DNA of 64,000 nt from Theobroma cacao (lineage: Eukaryota; Streptophyta; Magnoliopsida; Malvales; Malvaceae). The notes beneath the pieces were generated by a model. The model was not told the DNA's origin, made no database searches, and was given only the letters and a program-made list of their open reading frames with translations. Location: positions 26,679,877-26,743,876 of the forward strand of contig NC_030853.1 of assembly GCF_000208745.1 (NCBI RefSeq). Reading direction: 5' to 3'. Below, piece by piece: positions 26,357 to 42,100 of the stretch (its first letter is position 1; every line of letters begins with the position of its first letter). A program made the position numbers and the translations under genes.

Positions 26357-27031
26357 TTAGATTCAAGAATGCTCCACCAATCATAAATCAGCCCTTCATC
26401 AGAGAAATTTAGGACAAAGTTTCGTTACAACAGCACAGATGCAGGGTTCGTTTGGACGATTTTGTGCTCCATGGTACACAAAAAACAAAAGAAATAAAGA
26501 TAAAAGTGAAATAAAACAGGTAGGAGATTTTTAATTGGAATCAGGAAGAGCAGGAGAACAAACACAAAAAGACACATTACACAAGGAGAAGCCATAGCCT
26601 ATTAAAACAAATGATCTAAAAATGGTTACAAAAATACTGAAACAGGTAGTAGTAAAAAATTGACTCGGCTGCCAGAAATAAAACTTTGCCAATTCTGTCA
26701 GTAACTGTTGTCAAAAGTTAGTCACACGTCATGATGTAAATCAGTAATCCAACGAGTGTAACATCCCACCAAATGCCAAGCAAATGCTGTAAGAATCACA
26801 TTCTATTTCCACCTTTTTTTCCACCCCCACAATGATATACCAAATTTTCCCAAGACAGAAGGGATCATCCACTTCATAGAACACAGCCCCAATTATCTAT
26901 TTTTCTATTTCCTTTTCCACTAACAGAAACACAATTTTTAAAGATTAATGAAACACTATTTCCTGTTTGGTATCTGCTGGAGTTCCTTTAGAAAGCTAAG
27001 AACTTGTTTACATCTGGTTCTTAGCCTGCCT

Positions 27032-30000
27032 TCAATGATTCTGACTCTTACCTTTCTTTGATTTGCTCTTCTCCTGCATCTTCTTTTTCTTTGCTTCAGC
27101 TGTAATCCAAGTATAATCTGGAGGAATAGCAAATGGATCTTGAAGATTTTCTATCTTATTGTAATTATAAGTGGATGAGCTAGGGCGGTGATATGGTGCC
27201 TTTATCCACTGAAACCAAGATGAACTTGAGTAATTTGTCACTGCAGGGCTTTCTTGGACAGCAGTGGGGCTTGAAGGGGGTGTCGAGAACTCATCCACAG
27301 GCTGTAGTTCTTCAAACTTCGTAAAAGTAACCAATACTCTGATTGTTGGAACCACAGGGATAGCAACCTAAGAGCAACCATGAAGACTTCTTGGTAAAAA
27401 GTTAAAACAATATATTGACAAGGGATAAGTATTATTTGTTACTGAGCTTAACCATGTGCGTATATTTCATACATAGCTGAGTTAAAATCTTCAAAGATTT
27501 TTGCCTCTATTAACAAGTCTGGAGATGCATTCTCACCAACTGGGAAATAACATTGACACCCAAAATTTGACCACATTGAGAGTTGAAACAAACATGAAGG
27601 ATAATATAGTGCTACCAAAACAAGAGATAATAACTTGAAGAAATCCAGCAACAGGTTGACCAATGGACCAGAATAAACTTTAAAATGACCACTCATCATA
27701 ACAGTAATTCAATGTTAATGATTCAATATGTGTGTTAAGGATACTCTATTCTTCTTTCTAATTCAAATTTTCAAGGTAGCATTTCTTGACAATTAAATTA
27801 TTCTACAAACAGCACTTTAAATATTGTTCTCCAAATACCCATCAATGATTTTCAATTTCTAAAGTAAATCTTTTCTACCACAAGAGCCCATATATTAACA
27901 TTTATATAAATCAACCCTCCTTACACAAATATAATTAATAAATCATTTAAACATTAAATACTTCTCCATAAAATTAGGTAACTTCTACTCTTACAGTAAT
28001 TTTTGGAATCCTAATTAAAATATATATATAAAAAAGTAAATTAACTTTCAGAAATTTTTTTTTTTTGCCAGATATTAGAAATTTGTTTACAAACAAATAA
28101 ATGCCACATTTTTTAATTGTAAAACAGGGATGCCATCTGAAAACCAAGACCAAGTCCAATGTCTTTTTGCCAATATGTGCTTCATGACCTGTACTCAATT
28201 CCATGTACATGATTGTTTACTGCATTGCTTGTGAGACATTGAGAAAGAGCACAAGCACAATGGTCAAATGAACTCCACAAAGCCACAATCATGTCAAAAA
28301 CCAAGTTTAATCTGGTACAAAATTGAACTCCAAATGGACAAATTAACAACTAAAAGACAAACATGTATGTCCGAGAATAGGTGTAGTTTATTGGAAGTCT
28401 TCATATAGCTACTGAGCAGAATGGACTAAGTAAAAGAGAGAGAGAGGGCATATTTTTAGGCCCAAGAAACATATGCCAAGACACAATAAAGTTTTCTGGA
28501 CCACATCATCAGTATATTGAGGATAAGAATTAGCACCATACAAACAACTGCAGCTTTTAAATGCATAGAAAAAGTGAATGAATAATAGGAGAAAATAAAA
28601 ACTTAAATCAAGATCTTCTAAAGCAAGAAGGAACAAGAAACAGCGAAGTCAGAAAGAGTGCAAGTGTTTAGCCTACAGCAAAGAGCAATTCAACCAACCA
28701 AAGATCAAACAAAGTAGACACAGCATGAAAAGGGAAAACCAGAAGGCAATCCTGCTATGCATATGAACATATGATTTCCATTTCAATTGCCTGTAGTCAG
28801 AAACCTATATCGATAAGTCCCTCCATTACTAGATCACTAGAAACCAAACTTGAAGCAGCTAGCAAAAAGTCAAAGGTTTCACAGTTCATGCACTTCTTAG
28901 TTGGATAATGCTGGGCAATAAGGACTCCATCAAAATCTCAAGGGAGAAGTTTTTCGAACACACCACCAGCTAGGAGTCCTTGTTGTATCAATAAAAAATG
29001 AACCAAAGGAACAAACTAAACTATCATGATACCTACTACAAGGAACAAAGGCTCAAATATCCAAGCTGAAACTAAAATCTCCAGAGTATTCTCATAGATG
29101 TTATTTTGTTGAATTTCCCAATCATTACTTGATAACTACAGCAAAGACTAGCATTCAGTGCACATAACCACTACCACTGCTCTATTTCTTTTTTTTCGCA
29201 CAGAGAACCCAATAACAGATGAGTGAGTACAGTGCACTGGCACCATCAAAATTAAAAATGTAAGTATAACCTCCCTACTATCTGACAAGTCTATACAGCA
29301 AAAGATAGAAGGAAACCACTACATCTTATTCCAGGCACGCAGATACCAAAATCCTGGTCTTATATCTTACAGGAGTCATGTATAAGCCCAATGTGGCTTC
29401 TATAAGATTAAATGGATTCTAACATCTTAATGTGGAAAAGCATCTATCTTCCTGATACTTCAATAAAAGCTCTATCTACGATTTAAAAAAACAAAACCTT
29501 AGATATCTGTCACACCAAACATCCCTTTAGAAGGAAACATCTTCCCTGCAATTGAGAAGCGGCAAGATCAAACAAATATAAAAAAGGCAGAGGACAAAAC
29601 TACGGTCATTAAAACATGTGCATTGATGGGAACCAACATAAATCTGAACAACAACAAGAAATAACAGTAAAAGCAAAAGGCACATAAAGTTTAACTAAAA
29701 GAATTGCAAAAAGGAATAACAATGATAAACAATCCAATCTGACAGCGAAAGAGAACAACATACCTTGACTGGGAAAGTTCCTGCAGGAAGCTTGGTAGTG
29801 AGCAGTTCTCTTAACCGACGAATTGCCTTAACCTTGTTTGCAAGAATGTCTAGCAATGGCAGGAGTTCTTCAGTCTGTAGTGGGAAGTTTGGTGAAAGCC
29901 AAAGAATAGGCCTTAATCCTTTCTTATACTCATTCTCACGGCCACTGTCCTTACGCCGATTTCCACCCTCCAAACTCATCGAAGTAGATGTTCTCGAATC

Positions 30001-31377
30001 TCTTATCCTCCGATGATCATCCCTCGCCACAATCTCCACAGAATGTCTACCAGGTTTGATCTGACTCCCCGATGGAGAATCTCCGAGTAGGTCACTCACC
30101 TTTTCATCTACACAGAGAGAACTTCTTGGTGGCACAATCTTCTTCTGTACTTCATGCTTCGTCTCCCGTTTCCTCCATCCACCAAACCATCCTTTCTTTT
30201 CCTGTTTAGTCTCTCCATTTTTATAACCATTGGACTCTTCAATAGGAATTTCCCTAGACTCATAACAACTATGACGATGCCCAACAATGCCATCACCATT
30301 CTCATTGGATAATTCTGAAGAATCCAACTTAAGAGCAACTTCAAGTTGTCTCCTTTCATCTTCTGTCAATAACTCATCAAGCTCTTCACTCTCTGTTTCG
30401 TTTTCATTGGAAGTTGCAAAGAACTCATCATCTGTCATGGCCCCAGGCACCCTCCTAGATTTGATGCTAACAACGACATTATGCATATCATACACCTTAG
30501 CCTTCCAGGCACCCACCATTTCTGTTTTCTCTTGTCGCCTCCACGTCATTTGTGGCAAAAGAACTGCCCGTGTCACATCTATCCCAGGCCTGAATATATT
30601 AGTCTGAGACATTGCAACCACTTCCTGTCGAACCTCTTCCTCAGTTGCTTGAGAACCAGCACCATCCAAAGCATTTATCACCTCTTTATCCTTATGTGAG
30701 ATCATGCAAAGCGATCCAGGAGGAACCTTCCCATCCTCAGAACCATCACCTAGGAAAAGAATACTCTGATCTGAACGCTGAATTCTGAATCCATCAAATC
30801 CAGCCAAAGTCATATCAGCTCTCAAATTTGCCCCCCTCTTCCAAATTTTATATGTATCTGAAGGTGCAATCCTGGAAATGAAAGGTATCACAGAACTCTC
30901 AAAATGGAATGTGATTTCCATATAAAAGTCTCTCATCCTTCGCATAATTCCCACCAAGCGAGGCAACCTTCTACACCATTTTGCCCATGCCAAAGGCTGG
31001 TAATGTCGAACAATAATCATAGCAATAGCCTCCTCCCTACTACAAATTGCTTCTTGGAGTGCACTCCATCCTTGTTCATTTTGCAAGCTCCAATCAGCAC
31101 CGGCAACCATAAGCATTTCCGTTGCAGTTTCATCACCAAGTTTAACAGCCAAGTGGAGAGGGGTATCCCGGTTAGGAACATCACGCCTATCAATCAAAGC
31201 AGAGATCGCATCAGCCTTCTCTTCCTCAGCCAATGACGCTGCTTCTGTTCGAATCTCAGCTGGGTTACCAAGGCGTGGGAGAGCCGCGAGCATCCTCCTG
31301 AGACTGGCATAATCCCTCATGGCAACAGCCTTGTGCACGGGGCTATGTGCATACCTCGAAACATCCATACCCGCCAT
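27032..31377 (-). CDS. ankyrin-repeat/GPCR-chaperone domain protein (ANKRD13-like)
   Basis: Two coding exons (29764-31377 and 27032-27367), separated by a 2.4 kb intron, give 649 residues. Residues 1-140 carry ankyrin repeats: SPVHKAVAMRDYASL, then RDTPLHLAVKLGDETA and GWSALQEAICSREEA. From about 170 the sequence (WCRRLPRLVGIMRRMRDFYM, FISRIAPSDTYKIWKRG, AGFDGFRIQRSDQSILFLGD) is the GPCR-chaperone domain of the ANKRD13 family. An acidic, low-complexity insert (about 330-460) holds GWFGGWRKRE. The domain resumes with LLPLLDILANKVKAIRRLREL, and the second exon begins VAIPVVPTIRVLVTFTKFEEL. The C-terminus is lysine-rich. Animal ANKRD13C is an ER-associated chaperone that controls receptor export; the plant role is not established. 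Start chosen at MAGMDVSRYAHSPVH, the first ATG after a leader intron. Confidence 0.9.
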
Positions 31378-31397
31378 GCCTCAGGAGTCAAAATATG

Positions 31398-31776
31398 CTA
31401 CAACCCCAAGAAAAGCTCTTCCGGTTAAAACCCAATTTCAATAATTCAACACTAGAAAACTCAATTTTCAATTCAAAACCCCCAACAATGCAAGCACAGC
31501 AGAAGTAGACTATTCCTCTGTACAAACCAACAAAGCTAAACAAATGAAAAAGAATAAACAAAATTCATAATTTTTCACTAGAATGAGCAGCACATTGCAA
31601 TTTTGGCCAAAAACCAATCAAACTCAATTCAAATTTCACTCAGATGGAAATGCAATAAGACAGCTATTGTTACTTTCATAACAGAAACAAGAAGGAGAAA
31701 AAAAAAAAAAGAATCTTCTTTGTGGACCCAAAATAGAGATCCAACAAAAAGGAAGAAGGAAAAGAAAATCTCTCAC
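31398..31776 (-). other. probable 5' UTR intron of the ANKRD13-like gene
   Basis: Read on the minus strand, a donor context AAG|GTGAGA at 31776 and an acceptor GTTGTAG at 31398 bracket a T-rich stretch, leaving 20 leader bases before the ATG. The purine/pyrimidine-rich sequence upstream to about 32300 looks like leader and core promoter. This is inferred from splice signals only. Confidence 0.45.
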
Positions 31777-33239
31777 CTTGTTCCTTTTTTCTCCTCTTCT
31801 TCTAAGCAACCAAAGATTGCTCCCAGAAAAGAAAGAAGAGATTTTCCAAGCACTTAACCCCACCAAAGACCTCTCCGTTTCTCTTTCTCTCTTACTCCTC
31901 TTCAAATTAGAAAAAAGAAAGAAAAAAAATAGAGCCTTGTGATCCAATCCAGATCAGAGAAACTGAAGAACATGCATGTGGGTGTGTGAAACCAAATAAA
32001 AATAATACTAGTAACTAAAAAAAAAACTCAGGTGGGGAATCTGGTAAAGAAGTTAAGAAAAAAAATTGATGGGCAAAGAATCAAAGAAAAGAATAGCTAT
32101 ACTATACAAGAAAGTAAACAAAACCCCACCTTTCAAGAAAACCCATCCAAAAAAAAGCAACAGAAGTGTTAATAAAAAAAATAGGAATCAACAACTGAAA
32201 GGATAAAGTACCCAAGTTACTTCTTTCTGTATAGAGTTGATAATGGATTTTAAAAAGGCGAAATTTGAAATTAAGATTTTTGTGAATGTGCTTGGGAGTT
32301 TGGGGTTGGAGGGAGAAGAAGAGGGAAGAGAAAAGAAAAAAAATTATTTTTTTTTTTTTTCAAAAATTAAAAAGTAATTTTGGTTTTTTTTATGAATTTT
32401 TGGGTTTTGTTTTAATTTTTTTAATTTTGTTTTTCCTTTTTTGAAGAGATAAGAATAAGAAGAGTCAGAGAAAGACAGAGGGTCCAATATGGGAAGGCTG
32501 CATGTGAGCCAGGAAAGGAGGGAACTTGCTCTCTTATTTCCTTTTTTATTATTTTCTTTTCTTTTTTAATAAAAATGTAAAATTTTTACTATTAAATGAT
32601 TGGTTAGAGGAAAATATTTAATTTGCTTAATTTTCTCTTTTAAAATAGGACTAATTAATTCAGGAACTGCCAAATTAGGAGAACTTAATTAATCTTATTT
32701 AATTGAGTAGCCCACTGGCTGCTAGTGGTTTCAAAATCAAAATAGTTGGTAGCCCCCTGTACTCTTGTAGAGCATGTTGGCTCATTGTCAGGGCTTTTGA
32801 GTTTTGACCCGACCCATCAACTTCACCCAGTTTCCTGGGAATTTTTTGTTCTTTTTTAAGATTTATATATTTATGCCTAAAAAATGTTTTTTTCTCATAT
32901 AAATATGGTAAATTGGTAATTACCACCTTAAATCTATAATGATTCTATTTCATATTTCTTTCTTTCTTTTTTTGACAAACAAGTCCTTATACAGTTACGC
33001 CCTATAAGGGAAAGGAAAAAGGAAGAGAAATGAGGTTTAAGAAATAAAAGGTAAAATATTATTTCAATTAATCTTATAATAAACTTAAAAGGAAGAAAAA
33101 TAAATTAAACAAAATAATAAGTAGAATAATTTGTTTTACTGATTTCTATTCTAGTTTCTCTTATTTAGTAAAACAAATCCTTAATATACTTGTCATTTAA
33201 TCTCAATTTCTTAATTAAATTATGGTATAATATTTTTTA

Positions 33240-33735
33240 AAAAAAAATTCTTAAAATTATTTAAAAATATTCAAATAAATTTATATTTTTTATTACGTTC
33301 AATTAAATTTTTTATTTTTATTTGAGCTAAATAAATTTTTATAATTGATAATTGACTACTTGTCATTAGTCAAAATATCATTTATATTTTTATATTTATA
33401 TAATACTGAGGTAGAGAATAAAAAAATCACATGATCATATCTTTATATCACATCAACATATTATATCATTATTCAATTATGATATGTTAATATATCACAT
33501 CAATATCATGAAACATAAAATGATAAATGACATTTCAACTAATAACCATTNTAATATATCACATCAATATCATGAAACATAAAATGATAAATGACATTTT
33601 CAACTAACGATAATTAATCAATGATTAGTTATTAAGATTTATTTTTTTCAAAATATAAAATATAAAAATTTAATTAAATACAATAAAAAAAATTATTCAA
33701 AATTTTCTGAATAATTCAACAAGTTTTATAACTAT
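33240..33735. mobile_element. foldback / long-inverted-repeat MITE-like element
   Basis: The left arm (about 33240-33395) and the reverse complement of the right arm (about 33590-33735) align with mismatches. Shared blocks include TTCAATTAAATTTTTTAT against TTTAATTAAATTTTTATA, and TTAGTCAAAATATCATTTAT against TTAGTTGAAAATGTCATTTAT. The loop contains a tandem duplication. Ends and target duplication are not clear, and AT-rich bias inflates similarity, so the boundaries are approximate. Confidence 0.45.
33488..33612. repeat. two-copy tandem repeat, 64-base period, with an N at the junction
   Basis: A unit starting TAATATATCACATCAATATC at 33488 is repeated at 33552 almost without change. The only ambiguous base in the window, N at 33551, lies exactly between the copies. 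This suggests the copy number was hard to resolve in assembly or sequencing. Confidence 0.85.
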
Positions 33736-36239
33736 TATGTATTAAATTATAGGTAGTTTAACACATAAGAGAAAACTACTATCTTATTGTTCATTTAACA
33801 TTTTGTCATTTGGGTGGTCCAAGGGAAGGGAATTATAATATGGTCCAGCTCTTGAATTAAATTCAAACCACCTAGTACCAAATTTAATAGTATTCAGCTC
33901 AAAAAAAAAATGATCAGTAGAATTAACAATAAAAAGTACTACTTTGGTAATGCCCTGTCATCCAAATCTAACTCCATTAAATTACCCAACCTTTGTGCTT
34001 AATTTGACTTGACCATTGAAATGAAAAATTTTACCTTCCTTTCTCCTTTGGATGGAGCAAAAGCATTTGAAAAAGTTTAGCAAGCAATGGCATAATTCAT
34101 CTTGCAACCAGTTTGAATTTGTACTCAATTGCCAAATATTGTGGTCATGATGGCCAAATGCTAATAATGTAGACACTTTTATAGCATGAAAAAATCATGT
34201 GCAGGGCAGATTCACACAACCATAGTCAAATAACAAAGTATGGTGGCCACTGTTGAAGGCAATCAATTCCATCATCTTTTATCCAATTCTTGCTTGAGAC
34301 AATCAGTTCACAGTATCTGATTTTGTTCCCCCTAAATAGCTTGCCCTTTTATTTTTTTTATCCTTTTTACTCTTTTTGTTAAATCCCTTCAGATTAGTAA
34401 CCAAACTATTCTTTGGTTGGTTCCCTTCCAACAATATGCTGTACATAACTTTGTCCTTTTCAACTCTGGGATCCTAACTATCATAACTGTAACTTGAGAA
34501 GTGTGGGTTTGGTTGGCATGAACATGATGGACAGTGTCAAACAGACATATCAGCCTTAGTTTTGGCCTGAAATAATGACAAAAAAAATGAAACCATGTGC
34601 AAGAATCAATGCTTCTTGGCATTGCAATTTTCTTTAATGAAACCATCTTAGAATTTATCACCACATTATAACAATACATTTATACAAAAGAGATGAGTAA
34701 GGAAATTTTTTGTACCATGCAATGTTGACTCTGACTCTTTTAATTGTAACAGTAAAATATTAATATATTCCTAAGGAATAGAATATAAACATCTATACCT
34801 ACAATTAAAGCTAACTCAAGCATGTTTTAACTTGCCAATTGGTCATTTTGGAGCTGATAGATAGCTTGTGTTAGAATTGGATTTTTAATCTTTTCTTGAC
34901 ATTTTAGTTATAGTGGGTTTTATGTGTTATGCCTTGGTGGAGTTTGTTTGGTTAAATTGGTTTTGGATTTGTTTCTATGAATTAAAAAAAAATGGTTTTA
35001 GATTTTTTATGTGTTGTTTTTTTTCCTTCAATTTTCAGTAATTTCTAATCAAAATTTTATTAAGTATTGCATATCTATTCTATCAATTTATAACTTTTAA
35101 AAAATAGTAAAAAAGATTTTAAGTCTTTTGGTGAAAGGAAAAGGAGAGAAAAGAAAAAGGAAACAAAAATGTTTTTTTTTTGTATTTTTTTATTTTTAAT
35201 TGCTTCATTTATTTTTACAAATTTTTTAATTTTGAAGAATTACTTTTTAAATCTAATATAAATATTTATTGTTTTATAATTAAAAAAAAAAACACCTTCC
35301 ACAATGCAGTGTAAGACATCCTTGTAATATTCTTTTAACAGCATGTTCGGTTTGATAACATAACTATTTAATTTCATGTCAATATAGTTTAAGTGAACTG
35401 ATTATTTCATTATTTAGTTCATTTCTAGTAAAGTTTAATCATTTCATGAAACAATTCCTAAAAAATAAGGAGTAATCGTTCCGGGGACAGACCACCAAAT
35501 TGCTATTATGTAGTATCAAAATTAGAGATAGTTTCATTATTTGCTATTATGTAGTATTTCATAAAAAATAGTTTAATTACTATTTCTAATATCACCTTTT
35601 TTTTCTTAATTAGTAATTGGTAAATTATTTATATTTATGCCTCTCGTACTGATTTTATTGCTTATATAGTTATATTAGTATGTATAAAATATGTATTAAT
35701 CAAAGGTGGGGATCCCACTATTGGGTGAGTGGGTCCTTTATTACTGTTTTATATCTTCTAAAAGCCCTTTCTAGTCAAAAGGTTTATTAAAGAGAGATAA
35801 AAGATTAAATTGAATGGAGAAAAATCAGGAAAAAAAACTGATCTATTTTGGAGTGATTTTTATAACCCAAATTTTTGTTTTTGTTATGCATTCAATAAAG
35901 AGTTTTTTTCCTTCTGTTTCTTGCCCACGTGGTTATATAAAAAGCAAAGTAAATAAAGAAAGCTGCTTTCCTATGGCATAGGCAAGGATGAAATGGGAAC
36001 TTATTATTGCCATTAATATAAGCTGGTACATTAATTCTATAGGCATTTAAGCTTCCAGTCTACAACACACCCACAGCATCAGAGAGTTTGACTCTCACAA
36101 CAACCATACAAATTCAAAGGAGATTAAAAGAGAAAGAAAATGAAACCCAAATAAACTTAAAAAATAAAAATGCCAGAGAAAGTGGAACCAGATTACATGA
36201 TGATGACGATGCAAGGGGGCAATAGACTTCAAAGCCTCT

Positions 36240-38978
<2,739 letters not shown>

Positions 38979-39031
38979 CTATGAGTGGTAGAAGGGAAAT
39001 GCTACGATTAAGTTCGCAAAGAGTTTGGTCC

Positions 39032-39039
39032 TATAAATA
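39032..39039 (-). promoter_or_regulatory. possible TATA box of CHS
   Basis: TATTTATA on the minus strand lies about 145 bases before the CHS ATG, below the G-boxes. Spacing is reasonable for a TATA element with a leader of roughly 110 bases. The transcription start is not known. Confidence 0.4.
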
Positions 39040-39065
39040 AGATTGAGGCGCGGGTAGCTGAGCAT

Positions 39066-39144
39066 CACGTGCTTGACCAATGCTATTAGGCTCAAGACCC
39101 CCCTCCCCCAACAACTTCTTAAGCTGGCTGGCACGTGACACGTG
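39066..39144. promoter_or_regulatory. three G-boxes (CACGTG) in the CHS promoter
   Basis: CACGTG occurs at 39066-39071, 39132-39137 and 39139-39144; the last two are separated by a single base. They lie about 180-260 bases upstream of the CHS start codon. G-boxes in CHS promoters form part of the light-responsive unit bound by bZIP factors such as HY5. I did not find a convincing partner MYB element beside them. Confidence 0.6.
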
Positions 39145-42100
39145 AGTTTGGTGCATCTATCTGTCTCTCCTTCTCTCTTGACTTCGCCTATCAAACCCTT
39201 CATCCCACATGATTTTTAAAAGTTTGAGTTTGTTCTCACTTACCACAACAACTCAATCACTTAACAAAGCTATAACATGGTCGTCATTGTAGAGGTGCAC
39301 GGGGTTTTATCGTGGTCCCAATAGTTTGGAATCATGGACAGAAATTATTTAGACGGTTGGGATTTGTTTCATCAAAGAGTGTGAGCATTATTTGGGAGGT
39401 TCATATGGAACGAGACAATAATTATGACCAAAAATGTGGAAGATACATAGCCTAAAGATTCGAGGCATGTTCATAATAAGCTACAAGATTATGTAAATCC
39501 AATTAAATAAATCTTTACGAAAAACGAGAAAAAGCAAACTTAAGATTAAAATACATTATAACTCAAACCAGTATTTAAATTTGGTCTGCCATAACAAAAA
39601 GTCTATTTGTTCTAATATAATACTACAATTTTCAGCTAAGATCCTTAATTATAAATAGACTTATTCGATAACGCAACTAAGTAACAATTATTCTAGTATA
39701 CATTCCAAGACTAAGTCTCTCATTATTGGTCACTGTTATTGTTGTTTACCTTTTGTCATTTTAAAGAACAAATTAAAAAGGTGAAATGATATTTAAGTTA
39801 AATATGATTATATTAGTTGAAAAAGTGGTCAAATTCATGTTAACGAGACTATAATTAAATTTAATCGTAACTTACGTATAGAACAACACATGCCAAATAT
39901 GAGCAATAAGAAAAACACACACACCCACACAAACTTGCCGAGGGTTTAAAAAAATATATATAGAAAGAAATATTTTCCTACGTAAGGAGCTAAATCCATC
40001 TTTCTTCCTATGCTTTGGGAATCATTAATTTCTTCTATGTATTTAATGCTCATTCATATTGTATTTGGATTGATTTCTTTCCCAAGATTATATTAGAACT
40101 GCGTTAGAATCCACATCCTAAAGATTATATTTTTAGTTTATAAATTAATTATTCATTGGGTATGTGAATTCTGAAGTCTTAACTCTTAAGTCCAATACTT
40201 TTTAATTTGTTTTTCCTTCCATCTTTTTCATACACTCAATCTATACAAGCGAAACTGAAAATTTAAATACAAATAATTGGATAATTTTCAATTAACTCAA
40301 GTTTTTGATATAATAAATATTAATTAATCACCCAATTATCTCTTTAAAAAAAAAAACTCAATACTCAGTTCTTGATTGTATTGATTGTCTTGTAGTGCCA
40401 GTATAAGTAAAACTGAGTCAAGTAATTCGTGCTGGGGATACCTTGTCTTTATCATTTCATTCATGTATTACTTTTATTATTTGTACATCTAATGCCCCAC
40501 CTATTTATGTATAGTAGGTATAGACAACAATTATCATTGTTGTTACGTTCAATAAATTATTTGTTGCATCTTGTCTTGCATAAATGTATCACTTTTGCTT
40601 TAACACAATACAGTGTTTTATGATTTCAATAGATTTATATATATATGACACACTATATTGCAAAAATTATGAAAAATGCTATATATATATATATATATAA
40701 AATCATGAGATATTGATTTGTGGTAAGTCAGAAAGCGATTGAAGTTATAATTAATGTCACAAGAGAGGAGATCTTGGGGCTGTTGTCATTAATTAGTGCG
40801 CTGCCTATGAGTGCTGTTTGGGACTGCACTAGTGAACCTTGAGGTGAATTGAGGGGTCATGGTCCTTGCTTGGGGACACTAGCTAGCTACAACAAGATCA
40901 TCTTTGGATCCCATTTGAAATTATTGAAACTGAAAGAAGTTCACAATTACTGAAAGTCTGAATCCCACTTCAGACCACAATACAATATCAATTTGTCATC
41001 TAATTGTTTAGATAGATTTTCAATTTTTACACCAAAATTTTAGGAAGAGAACAAGTTGGGAAGCCAATAAACAAGAAGAGTCTTATTTATCTTGACAAAG
41101 TACTAGGGAGAAGTCATGAAATAGCAGAAAGCTGGAAGTTTTTTGACTCATGTTTGGAGGGAAAGAAGTTGTAAATATTCATGGTAAATTAATTAGAGAA
41201 GAATGTGCCAAGAAAATATATTTGCATCTGTTGCAATATTAATCTTCATTTAAGGAATTACAACTTTTAATTAAGAATATTGGCCCAATGGTATACTAAA
41301 GGATTGGCTCAGTGACACTTTGGCAATAATTTTTAGGCACATCTCAGGAGGGAATAGATTGAGATTAAAATGACAAGATCAAAATTGGTTAATTAATTAT
41401 TCGTTACAATCATAAATTTCAACGAAGTACATCTAAGGTTCTTCCTATGAAATCAAGTACATATAAAATTCATACTTCAAACCTTACAACAAACAAATAA
41501 TTAAAGGAGAATTCATACTTCTAAACCTTCAATGTTAAAGAGAACATGAAAGAAAACAATCAAAGGAAAATATAGAACTCTCATTTCTTGTAATCAAGCA
41601 AAGTATATGCTAAACACACAGATATAAATTTCTTGGGCAATATCACATGTACCAAAAATATTAAATTTCGTGGGCAATAAGCAAAATTAAACATAAAAAA
41701 AGAAAAGGGGAACTTACTTCACCTGTTGTCTGGGCTCTGGTTCACTCCGAAAGGTGACAATTCTGAAGACCCCTTGAAAACTTGATTGGTTCAACTCAGC
41801 AAAACCTTGGTATATCAATATATCTAAAACTTCTCTCCAATATTAAATCGAGATCGAACAGTCAAAAGGGTAACAATTCTTGGGTTGGGGTAAACAAATT
41901 TTACATCAAACTTGTTTTTGATTTATGAAGAAGGCATTGGGAAGTAACATGCAGAGAACTTTGAGGTTTCCTCTACAATGCGAGTTGTATGAACAAAAGT
42001 TATATTACAATGCCTTACAACACTGAATCGGAAACAAATCACCATTGATTTATTTCTATGTGGAATACACGCAATTCGACCAGAAATGTTCAAGATATTT

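Larger units (their letters stand above)
32300..36239. other. AT-rich intergenic region between the ANKRD13-like and CHS genes
   Basis: The left end is the promoter of the ANKRD13-like gene. The right end, to 36239, is the CHS 3' UTR and flank. In between is very AT-rich sequence with a foldback structure and an unresolved base at 33551. I saw no supported coding sequence. Confidence 0.5.

Noticed and set aside
29695..29763. Extension of the ANKRD13-like first exon to the stop at 29695
   Set aside because: The donor AAG|GTATGT at 29763 joins in frame to VAIPVVPTIRV, which continues the conserved domain; the extra residues are intron read-through.
30287..31236. Plus-strand open frames across the ANKRD13-like gene
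   Set aside because: Antisense shadows of the long minus-strand exon; composition follows the real reading frame.
31603..31947. Open frames around the ANKRD13-like leader
   Set aside because: Purine/pyrimidine-tract translations in the 5' UTR; no conserved protein.
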